Assembly: GCA_034190875.2 (NCBI GenBank) | Contig: CM067354.1 | Location: 4,666,815 to 4,730,814, forward strand | Direction: 5' to 3' | Length of the DNA stretch: 64,000 bases | From: Urechis unicinctus | Lineage: Eukaryota > Annelida > Polychaeta > Xenopneusta > Urechidae | Shown here: one piece after another, positions 30,057 to 42,022 of the stretch | How positions within the stretch are numbered: the stretch's first letter is position 1 | Layout: every line of letters begins with the position of its first letter | The notes under the pieces: generated by a model | Databases searched by the model: none | What the model was told of the DNA's origin: nothing | Seen by the model: only the letters and a program-made list of their open reading frames with translations | Made by a program: the position numbers and the translations under genes

Positions 30057-33000
30057 CTAGTTTGTAGGTAAACTAGTGTGCCCATAGGCTAGGGTATTTA
30101 CGCCGTTCGCAGTTATCCACCGCTTTGAGTCAAAGGGGGAGAGAGCGACACCTTGTTGACGTGCAGCCCATAGAGCTAATTACCCTCACTACGAAGCATG
30201 TTCATCCCATGGCGGAACTGTTTCTTTGTGAAGAGCGACTCCATGTAATGAGCGTGGCATAGATGCTTCTTCACCACTACCTTCTTCACGCCCTTGGCTC
30301 TTTTTATCTCGCCCTCATCAGACATCAGGATAGAGTACATATTAAGGCGCAAACCAACGTATTCTTTGATGGGCACGCCAGCGCACTCATCCTTCATCTT
30401 ACCCAGCACCTTTTTTTTTTGTCACTGTGCAGGACATGAGAAGGGTCATAATTACTAGTGTCAAAGAGATGCCCATCATCCCTCATATCAGCATACACGT
30501 CAGATGTACGGATCTCGAGAAGCAGCGAGTCCGTGTCTGTGTATAGCAGGCCAAGGTTGTTGCCGTATCTGGGCTTCATGGTATTATAATAATAATCATA
30601 CAAGTGCTTTGAAAGATCTAGAATGCACATGCCCAAATACACCGGACGGTTTAAGACTAAACGGGTCTTGTGCATATGCAGAGCAGCTAGATCATCGTCA
30701 AACACTTTTTGTTGAGCATAGGCGGGGCTGGCCACAAGCCTCCATATTTTGTCTTTTTCCGATGAGCGCACAATCTTAACGTCGACTCGTCTCCGGAGGT
30801 TCTCCATAGTCTTACCAAACACAGTTGTTCATCAGCTTATACAAGTCTTTCTCAAAGTCGATCTGTGTTCATCCTAATGTAAGGCTCCATCCAGGGACTT
30901 TGGTCAAAGACAAGTGCACGATGAATCTTGGTAAATATCATCCCCAAAGACAGATACAGCTTGAGGTTCCTGTAGTGTACCACATACTTCTCCTTATTCC
31001 GCAGATTGGGCACCAGCTTTTCAACTCCATTTCCGGTGCTCCCCAGTGCACCTAGGAGATCCTTCTGGTAGTCTGACAACCACTGGTTTTGCACAAGAAG
31101 CCGCTCCGGCGCTAGGGGTAATCGTTGTGTTCGTCATGAAGCGCAGCACGATACTCCAAGTCAACCTCAAGTATATACTCCGTTTCAGCATCGTCGGGAT
31201 GGTCCTGGATCTCTAGGTTCTCAGGCCGTTCCACCCACTCAATGCCCGAAGTAGGTAGGGCTTGGCTCATCGCCCACCCATACAGGTTGTTAGCATCGAG
31301 GTACTGGATATAGCTCGCTTGCTTATCCTGCTAAAAGCCCTCCACGTATAGGTTGTTCGCTTTAGCGTGGCGATGTGACACCATGCTTATCCCACCGCGC
31401 AGCCCCTTCTCAATAAAGAGGTGCTTGTCATAATCGATGAGAAGCTCGAATTCCGCCCCTGTGCTCTCAAGAAGCGCATCCCACGACAAACCCGGGCTCA
31501 TATAGTAGTGGGCCAGTTCCAACCCGTACCGGTTTTCTGGAATGTTTCAAACACATCGGTCAGGAGCAGTACATCCGTGCGTAAGTAAAGGTCATGGTAG
31601 TCCCCTATGTTTTTTCATACCGATCACGTTCCAGACTTTCTGGGCGTGCTCATAGACAGCAGCGGATATACCCTGCTCAAAGGACTTGTCGTAGAACTCA
31701 TGGATCGGCGGCAGTGGAGCATCAAACGTATCCCAGCCATCCATGAACTCGTTTGGATACACTCCCTTACGCAGCAGCTTGTTAGCAGACACCAGCTTGT
31801 CGAGCAAGGCTAGGAGGAACTGTGCACTGTCAATGAAGCGCACTTGTTCGACCGACAGGGAGATATACTTCGCCATGTTATTGGGAATGCCGTTGATATT
31901 CCCCTCCACCTTGCTCACGGCCTGCACCAAGAGATGGGAGTCTTAGCCTCGCAGGTTATGGAACACCTCAGGTACGGCCGTAGTGTTAGGGTTTAACAGC
32001 TTAAAGTTGCAGGCGTTGTGGGCTGCCCCCTGTACTTACCTGTTATATGGCAGTGGTCGCGGATGGAGTCGCCGCCCAGTTCTTTGTTGCACACAGAACA
32101 ATGGGTTGCTCCCTTATGCTCTCCTTTATCCACTCGCGTCATGCGCATGGGTACAGACTTTGACAGAACTCCTTTGATCTTTTGCTCCTCCTGCTGCAGA
32201 GCCTGTAAGAATTTCTCCACAGCATCGCTTCCTCTGTAGACCACAGGAGGTTCGGTCTTACCGTCACACCTTACAGCCACATAACCGTAACCACATGATT
32301 CATGCTCCTGTGCGTGTTGCGTGTTGCTTTACCCAGTATTAAGCGCAGGACCCGGAAGCTTCACTGTGAGCGCCTCGAAGTCAGCATAGATAACATAAAG
32401 GGGCAGCAAGCTGTTTCTGCCAGTTCTGGAAGGATAATATATTCTTCCCTTCCTCAGGCATTTCAACTCGCACTGCAGTCTGCCCGATCCCCATACACTC
32501 AGGATTGTGCTTAGCCAGCAGTTTATCAGTGGTATAACCATGTAAACATCGCTCGCAGAAGAACTTGCGGTGCTCGTACTTACTCTGGTCATAAAGCAGG
32601 CGATTCAAACCTTTGATTCGGGTGTAATGGAACTTACCATCCTCCTCAATCAGCTCGAGGTTTCTACGCGGACTAGGCTGTTTACTAATGCGGTGAACAA
32701 TAGTAGCCTTCCCATCCCAGCCAGCGACGTTTAATCCGCCTACTTTAGCATGTTTTTCTACCTTCTCAATCTGCGAGATAGGCATTGGATAGTCCACGTC
32801 TTTTCCTTCTAAGAGTCGTAAGAGCGGCTTAATGCTGTATTTCGATGGTCGCTGCGGGTCCTTGGCAGCCGGGTGCAGATCCGCTTCAAGAGAATATAGA
32901 AGGCAGTGCGGGTCGTTTGTGTTCTTTACGTTTGTGATTTCCTTCTTTAGCGCCAGCTTACTCGGCAGTTTCAGTTAAGTGCCACCTTTCAATGGTTGGT

Positions 33001-33627
33001 AGTTGGCAATATCAATCCATAGAGTTGTGACTGACTGAAATTCCCAACCGGAACCTCTATTGGTCCACTTCTCCGACCGCTCTTGGATAGTAGCATTACT
33101 CTGGTCCAGAGCATCGTTAATATCTTCTGAGGAGAGAACGACCTGCTGTTAATTACGCAATACAGGCTTACCTTAAGGCCAAACTGACACTTCATTCCAC
33201 CAAGCTCTTCCAAATCACCAGTCAAAACTTTATGCATCTTCCGACGCATGCCCTTAAAGAACATCATAAGGTTCGAGCCAAGGGGGTGAGACTCAGGAAC
33301 GTTCATCACCCATCGACGTAAATAGTTCTTAACAGCCCACTTAGTCTTCTTGAAGGCAAGACGCTCTGTGGGGACTGGGGACGGGGTTGTGGGGACGCGC
33401 GGGGTAGGGACTGGTCTGCGCGGCGCTGGGATGGGGACAGGGGTGCGTGCCACCCCCGCCGTTAATCTAGCCAATATCTCCTTGTATATACGGTCATATT
33501 CATTACGCTTTTCAAGTGCTAAGAGTGCATCCTTAGAGCGTGGGTAACTCGGTTTGAAACCGTGAATTGAAACATAATCGTTTTGGGCTTTACGTGCTCG
33601 CATATTGTGAGTCATGTTACTGTACAA
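30057..33627 (-). pseudogene. Polinton-type protein-primed DNA polymerase B, broken
   Basis: Homology is recognised from conserved family strings. In order along the minus strand they are: an N-terminal region with a proline-rich spacer (about 33380-33450) and LEELGGMKCQFGLKVSL; exonuclease motif YADFEA at 32371-32388; a C-x2-C...HCH cluster at 32047-32100; palm motif A DANNLYG at 31277-31297; a KLMNN/FGKTMEN motif B region near 30800-30850; motif C YTDTDS at 30526-30543; and a C-terminal NTLAYGH near 30080. The full span suits a family member of about 1,150 residues. The frame is destroyed. I count about ten frame changes, near 33122, 32405, 32030, 31612, 31545, 31118, 30865, 30825, 30411-30420 (a ten-A run) and 30120, and in-frame stops at 32975, 32329, 31943, 31331 and 31112. 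It once replicated the element by protein priming. It cannot encode an active enzyme now. Confidence 0.93.
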
Positions 33628-33640
33628 AACTAATAGTCTA

Positions 33641-34529
33641 AAAGGAAAATTTGTGGTGTAAATTAGGATTCAGATGAAAAAATAACGCGGCCTCTTGTGA
33701 TGTCAAAATATATAATTGCAGGCTTGAGACGAGTTACATGTTTGCATGTACCTATTGTGATAAATGTAAAACGGAAGATATACATTGTGTTCGTAGATTG
33801 GGACAAATGAATACGTCAACGAAGGAGTAGGCCGAAAGGTATCCAAAATACTTTACTGCTTAAATGATATGAAGGTACTCCGAAAAGTCCGATAATGCTG
33901 TCGTTCGGCATTTAGACCAAAGATCTTGTTATAATAAGATACCCGATTTTGTTCAAACGTTCATAAAAAAATATTGTAGTTGATAAATCGTCACGCAAAT
34001 TGATAAAAAGGGTGTCAATAGTAATTGGCTTTGTTTTTGTGTATTGGCTCTATCAGAGAATCGTTAAATTTTAGAAATACAGCGGTATTATTGAGTACAT
34101 ACCATCGCCGATCTATCTTTTACCATTGAGCCACGCGCTTTTGTTTACATTTTAGCTTCTACGAAACCAGGTGGCGAGCTGGTCGCGAGCTTCACAACAG
34201 AAACGTCCGAGTGGGGTATCTTTGTTTAGACGGTGAAGGAGAGATGTGTCCTGGATAATGGCTAGTTCTAAACAGCTCCAACCCGGCACATGCATCCTCC
34301 GAATGCAATGTGGTACCAACACGCATGACACACACAACAGATCTGTGAAACAATTGCGGTCATTATTTTACTCCTATATGTTGTGCATTGTTTTATGTTG
34401 CTTTTCATTAATGAGTGTCACAGTTATATCGGCAGATTAATATTCTTACATTCCATATATAGTATTAATTATTCCATCGGAATATACTCCTATTGATTTC
34501 ACATAATTTTGTATTTTCAACTAATACTT
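33641..34529. other. Unique sequence, no gene seen
   Basis: This is the 5' side of the polymerase pseudogene. No integrase or other Polinton gene is visible, and no terminal inverted repeat was found. Confidence 0.5.
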
Positions 34530-34672
34530 TTCTACGTCATCACACCATCATTGCTATATTTAACTTCATACACCTTCAATAATATATTTTACGTTATCAC
34601 ACCATCATTGTTATATTTTACTTAATCACACCTTCTATATTATATTCTACATTATCACACCGTCATCATTTC
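34530..34672 (+). repeat. Short minisatellite around TTATCACACCATCATTG
   Basis: TCATCACACCATCATTG, TTATCACACCATCATTG and TTATCACACCGTCATCA occur at about 34538, 34591 and 34653. Shorter CACACCTT(C/T) and ATACACCTTC variants lie between them, indicating a 30-bp unit repeated about five times with variation. Confidence 0.75.
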
Positions 34673-37600
34673 ATGTTGTAAATCTCAATAGCACCAGTCG
34701 TTGAATTTGCATACTACAGTTTAACGTTGATAAACTATTCTCATATACCCAACCGCCTGTGTTTCTTGACTCCTTTACAGAATGTAAGTGACCACCAAAA
34801 TTCACTACACCTTAACTACACTTCCACGCGACTAACCAAAAGCTCTAGTTTAATTAGAATAAAAGTACTTAAAGCCGTCGCTCAACACTTAAGTTGTCTG
34901 GTCAATACCGCGAGTTTTCTCATATTAATCAATAATAGCAAGGGAACATTTGTAATAGCTGGCAATAATGAATTCGTCTGCTTTCAAGTTGTCAACCTGT
35001 AAAGAGAGACGAAAATAACCAATAGCTTCAATTTGGCACGGTATACTCTTACATAGTAAAGTCTGCTCCTCTTTCCAATTCACCTGATTCTTCATTTTGG
35101 CTGGATGGCAGTTCTATTTAAAGGTAAGTGAAGTGAGAGTCCAGAACGAGTCACTCCTCCTGATCTATCTCTGCTGAGGGTTATTGCCTTCATACATTGT
35201 CCTCTGTATGGTACTGAAGTCCACTTGAACGCCGTACCCTCTGGTGAAGATACCCTGCAAGACGTGGTAATTATAGAATGCGCCAAGTGGGCATCAGGGT
35301 ATATACAACTAGTGAGCTGTATACCGGATCTTTCGACAAGATTAGAGCCATATGGATTGATATTAACTACCAATCGCATGTCAGCCATAAACGGCGGCAT
35401 GCGAGCGTCTCGGGAATATCACATAACACATGTCTAGATAGCGGATTTTCTAACGAAACTGAAATCTGTTAAAGCTAGATCCTCATTTATAATGTCGTAC
35501 ATACTTATATTGGCACCAACACCACTTACGTTGGCCTCGGTCAACATTAAAGCTGACTGTGACAATTGATTTCCCTCAAATGTGATATCTCCATACTCGA
35601 CAAAAGATTCATTATCAGGTTATTTTCACAATTGTTTACGCCATTATACTGTCATGCTAATTTTGGTTGCACTTATTCTAAGCACTATGTTCCAAATTAC
35701 TACACTCATAAAGTGTACACTTAATGTAAAACCGCCATGACCATTGTATAAAGCAAATTAAATATTACCACAATGATGCATATACTGACGTATAGAAGAG
35801 CAAAACCTCCCACAGAACCCGACGTGTAAGCACTGCCAATAATCACCTGCTTAATAGCAGCATGTTAAAGCAGGTTCCTTAAAGACTTTGCTTTTATCTT
35901 CCATTAGTGAGAGGAAAACACTCTATTAGATCGTCGCTGTTACTCAATTTCAAGCGGCCATTGTGCCTAACATCTGGCTCATAAAAATCTGCTTATATAA
36001 CGCAGAGCGCAATTCACAATTTATCTTTTAGAACTGCTTTCCGTGTGCTCATTTGGACCAAATACTGAAAACTGGAAGGACATATCAGCTCTGACACCCA
36101 TAAGCATCATTATCTGTTCCAAAAATACGCTCATTGGCTGCATGTATAAAAAGGATCCATGAAGAGGTTTGCCAGGTGACGTCGCCATAGCTCATCTTCA
36201 AAATAGATTAGCACGCCTTCTGTTCCTGATTGCCCACCTGCTCTTTTGCGATCTAAGGTCTCCCAAAAAAAACAACCCAAAGGAACATACAGCTAAAGCC
36301 GAGTCATTAATCACCACCGATGGTAAACTGAGCGCATGTTGCCATATGCTTTGTTTAAAAAATATAGAGTATAAAAAACGACTTGTCCCGTCGGGCAAGT
36401 TAGATAGCAGCTAAACATGCCGACGGCTTCACCTACTTTCCAGGGACAATCGGGCGATGGGTTATGTTTTTCCCTGCATTGTAATAACTAATGGCTGCTC
36501 TGTTACATGTTGGTTGCACATCCGTCCATTTTGTACCTCAACATGATAAATCTTGTTCTTGTATGTGGCCATGCCCTGACCTAGCCCCAAAACTAAAGGA
36601 TAACTAGCGTCCTTACGGGTTGAATACAAACACTGTTGATTCAAACGTGTTCCCCTTCAGATATACAGAAAAGCAAATATGGAGCCTAACAATTTATTAT
36701 TTAAATGTATGGTTCTTCAAAGCTCACTGGGTATGAATACAATTTCATCAACGCGGTAAAAAGAAAGAGGTGAGTTCAGCTTTGCGGTCACAATAGACAA
36801 TGGCAGCAGTTGTTATAATGGGGAATACGATCGCGGCCACGATGTCAGTGTATCATGAGGTCATATATATCAAGTGATACAATTGTCAATTTGTGGCTAG
36901 AGCTAGCCATGGCGTCAGATATAGGAGTTGCAAACCATGATACTCCAGGGTGGCATTGGATTATATTGTTCAACCTCTCACAAGTACGTGACAAGGCTGT
37001 CTGCGCATCGAGATTTAATTAAGCTACATGTTAACTAAATATTCCATTCAACCACTAATAAATGTGTTGAATAATCGAGTGCATTCTAAACGAGTATGAG
37101 GGATATTCTGGATGCAATTGACACTTTGTCACTGCTTTATCTGTCTAATTAGACTGAACAGGGTTTAAAAGAATGATCAATGTCGGGGGAAACCGAAATA
37201 ACGCTCAGGTTAGGCGAGCAGACATTCTTGATCTCGTGTATGGTAGCAGACATTCAAGGTGGTTTGATTTTATGTTATTCTTTTATGCAGGACAGAAAGG
37301 TTCGGCTTGATTTCGGGGAATTACGTTTACAGTAAAAGAGGAGGGTTGTCCCGTGTCAGGGATGTCGTCACCCTGTAAGCGGGGCAGCAGTCTGAGTATC
37401 TATTACATCCGTACAACGTGAAACTAAATGGAGGGGTGAAAGGCCGGTCAAACATGCTGCCCGTTGTATGGCTGCGCACCAGGCAGACGCTAATCAACAG
37501 ATCAAAGATATTCCAGGGCTTACATGATGCGGCGCCGTAACAAGGGCAAGAGCAAGGTCTTTCACCATAATGACTAAAGTCGTTCATTTGGTGGTATGAG

Positions 37601-39690
37601 ACTCCCAGGTGCTGTCAAAGATACAAAGCCTACGATAGCTTTTTCCAGTCACCGGATTCCACATGCGCGAGACATGCTGATGTGGTTATGTGGTCGAAAC
37701 TACGTACACTAGATCACGATCGGTGTGGTCCATAGTTTCAATTGATTTAATGACTTTTGTTTCTTTTTGCAGGTCACCTTTGTTTGGAAATTAATTACTG
37801 TCCCTGTTTTTCTTTGATGTCTATTTATGTGTGACCTTGTTCGGGACATGTAGTAATGTGCCTGGGGTGGTTGCATGGAGTTAGGCATGCGCCAATCACT
37901 TGTGACTATATGGGCAATAGCGGTAAGTTGTGCTAGTGTTGTTATCAGTTTAGCTTTTAGGGAGGAAACATTGATTGTGATTTTTATTATATTTATAGCT
38001 CAGTTGTATTGGTAATGACGTTTGTATTGTGCGGTGTATGAATTACTAGAAGTGTGAGACATGCAGGTGTCTTTTACAAGAAGAGCGCTATCTTAATGCG
38101 TCCATCGTCACTGATCTTCATGACCGCAATGTAGCGGCATGAGGACGCTTCAACGTGCAAAACCAAGCGCTTGCTTCTAGACGCCGGATGTATTGGGCGC
38201 CGGCAAGTGGCATGAATCGTTTGGGGCGGGAGAACACAGCAAGTTGGCCGCGATGCTGTGTGAAGCCGGCTGTTCAGCATGGGACAGGCCCGCGACCCAG
38301 CACAGCCGTTGAGGTACAATGCCGAATGTACGTACGGTGATTTGCCGCTAGCATATACTGCTGGTTCAACAGGTGTCCTACGCTTAAGTGATCTATTGAT
38401 CTGCTGAATGTCGGTCACGACATGAAAAAAATGCCCAACATAAGGGAAAGTGAAGTGTGCTATGCAGGCGGGCTATAAGGAGCTTAGTGATATGCATTCG
38501 TGTTGCAACCGAGTTATTGGAAATCTATAATTTCAACCGAATCAGAGTATCCCTTTGCTCTTGAATAAAATGCTAATATTTGAAACGTTTGAGACAATCA
38601 AATCCAAACCACAACACAAGAGTATATTTCGAATTTCCGAATGCCGCTGGGCTTATCTTTGGGAAAGTTTCCTTCACCTTTGTTTGATCACATTATTTCA
38701 CAGTATGACATTGTCTAGTACTAACGTATCTGCAATTATGCGTATCGAGCTATACATGGAGTGGGGGCAAGCCATTTGGGTTGTATTGGCTACATGCTAG
38801 TTCGATTAATGGAATGATAATCGCCTATTGATGCCGCAGGCTGCTACAATAAGGAACGGATATCAACAGTAAACAGATAAACTTACATTAGTTCTAAATG
38901 TCAGTCCATGACCGTGAACTTTTAATGGAAAGGTTTTTCTTGTGCTAAGAAACAGAAATCTGTGTTACTTCAAATGGTTTATGCAGAATATTAAGGAACA
39001 GTTAATATCGTCCGCCATTCACATCGCCATGTAATATTTATCTCCGCACTTAATGCCTGGTTGCGTCCTTTATACAGGGGTGAGGGTATGGCAATGGACA
39101 GATACTCTGTGGTGTTCCCGATCACGCTAAAATATGGGATATTCGGACATTTTTATACGGATAATTAACTTATCAAAGGAATATATCACGGCAAAAGTTT
39201 AGTTCTTTTTGATTTCGCTACAGCTTAAGAAAATTGTACGTGTTATTTTGACAACGCCGAAAACCCAGTCTTCCGATCGTTAGAAATTGTCGGTTTTGTC
39301 ACTTGGAATTATCAAGCATCAAGCATCCGACGCTCATCGAAGTTTTAGTAGGATCGGCGCCATTCATTATAAGGTTTGTCAACTTTTTATAGAGATGTTT
39401 TCTGATATCATAGGAATAATAACTGGAGTCAAGCAAGTAACATAAATATGTTAGTTAGATTAGTTCTTAAGCAGCTATTATGGCGATAATAAGTATCTTG
39501 GAACGCGATTTGTTGAATCTTAAAGTTTCGTAGAAGCGTGGGGTCGGATGCAGTGCCATAAAAACCGAGGGTTTATTTGCTGACGGTAATCAATTTTAGT
39601 ATTTGACATGATGGCAATAGTGCCTCTTCATCACGATACACTTACAATGTAACTGGAGAACATGCTTTTCAGTCACATAACCCGTGATGT
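34673..39690. other. Long intergenic stretch, no supported gene
   Basis: Several 60-114-codon frames lack domains. A GC-rich patch at about 38090-38350, rich in CG dinucleotides, stands out. It has open frames on both strands (61 and 114 codons) but nothing I recognise. The imperfect palindrome TGGCTAG-AG-CTAGCCA lies near 36894-36909. Confidence 0.5.
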
Positions 39691-40560
<870 letters not shown>

Positions 40561-41601
40561 AATGTTACCAAGCAGACAAATGTCCCAAACAGACAACGAA
40601 GAAATACTCTTTAGGCAGCGATGCACTTGTCGGAACCGAACAATTAGGAGCTTACCATCAAATTGAGGCTTAATATAAAACATATACAGTTAGGGGTGAT
40701 TACACTAGATTGTCAACCGAGATATCATTCGATTATTGAATCAAAGAAATATTGATTTTCAAAGCTTGTGAGATCAACAAAGCATTAGGCTGATATCAAA
40801 CGGTTCCTTGAATGATATTCTTTACCCAACGTGACAGAGAACAAAAAATGCGTTCCTTTAGAGCGTGTATAAATTATTGCCTAGGCCCGTAGTTATGCAT
40901 CAAAAAGCACACCTGATACCGGGTAGTCTGGCATAGACAGGTGCACGTTGCGTGACATTTGGCGGAAGTTTTATGTACGATGGGCTTAACTCTCACCCAA
41001 ATGTTCTGCAGTTTTCTTAGTATGTACGACCTTGACACAGATGATTGAGGTCAATTCTATACGGACATAATAATTCAACATTACTCATACATACTAGCTT
41101 AGTCGTTCCTTAAAAACATATATGCACAAATTAAGAGGCTCTCAGACAATTCGTTACTCTTTTCTATACTCATTTGTAGCGAGCCAAAAACTAGGGTTGC
41201 TTCGTCTACTGAAGTAACGTGAATGTCCGATGTTGTTCGAGTAAGTAAAGTGAACTGCCGAAAATCTCGTGAATGTTTGGATCTATATACAGTGCTTATG
41301 CTACCCTACAAGCTTGACCTACCTCGTACTTACCTAGTACCATATAGTTAATTATGAAGATGTAATATTGCTTGATATAACAAGCCTAATAATTCTAATT
41401 GAGCAATAGTAAGCCACATGCAGCATATGCTAACGTATGGCAGATACATAAAGCATACTTTGTTGATGCTGTTTTCTTGGTTGAGAAGCCTGAAGTGGAA
41501 GGTAGGAGTTCATTGCCCCCCTAAACGGCTGGTGTATTCAAGATTAATTAGACACAAGACACATTTTCTAGAATTATTCAGACAATGAGTAGCACATCCG
41601 T
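40561..41601. other. Intergenic, no gene seen
   Basis: It lies downstream of the receptor gene on the minus strand. No open frame above 60 codons and no repeat that I can support. Confidence 0.5.
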
Positions 41602-41636
41602 TTTATTTGTTATTCAATAAAGACATTACATTTATT
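41602..41636 (-). terminator. Polyadenylation signals of the receptor gene
   Basis: Two AATAAA hexamers on the minus strand, at 41636-41631 and 41607-41602, lie 223 and 252 bases past the stop codon. GTGCT and GTCTG follow downstream. Confidence 0.6.
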
Positions 41637-41858
41637 ATCTACACAGCTGAAAACAAATTTATAGGAGAAATTGAAAAACGATTTATCATTTAAAAACACC
41701 AAACGTCGAACCGCCACGTCATGACACACATCAGTTCAGACTATGAAGTTTCGTTTCATACTTGGATACAAAAAAAGCTAGATTGAGTAGTTGTACCCTA
41801 GTAATGCATAACGCAATGCCATTCATTAAAATGCAAACTGGCTACGCTTGAGAATACA

Positions 41859-42022
41859 TCACTTGCTACTCACACCCACTTTGTGTTTGTTTTGAAAATA
41901 GTACAGTTCAAACTGATTCTGGTGGAACTGCCTTGATCGTCGTCGTTTTCTGCGGCATATAATTTCAACAAAATTTCGAAATCTCCGTTTGACCTCTCGG
42001 CGAAAGACTGTGGTAAACATAC
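41859..42022 (-). CDS. Receptor coding exon 6 (helix 8 and tail)
   Basis: Acceptor TTGCAG upstream; TGA stop at 41859-41861. Encodes a 53-residue basic tail beginning [17 protein letters not shown], the expected helix 8 position. Confidence 0.88.

Larger units (their letters stand above)
29893..33640 (-). mobile_element. Polinton/Maverick remnant
   Basis: The segment comprises the polymerase pseudogene plus about 160 bases of downstream DNA with tandem repeats. Polintons normally also carry a retroviral-type integrase, a packaging ATPase, a cysteine protease and capsid genes. None is visible on either side, so only the polymerase end survives here. I could not identify terminal inverted repeats or the 6-bp target duplication expected of an intact element. 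The segment is visibly richer in G+C than its flanks. Confidence 0.8.
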
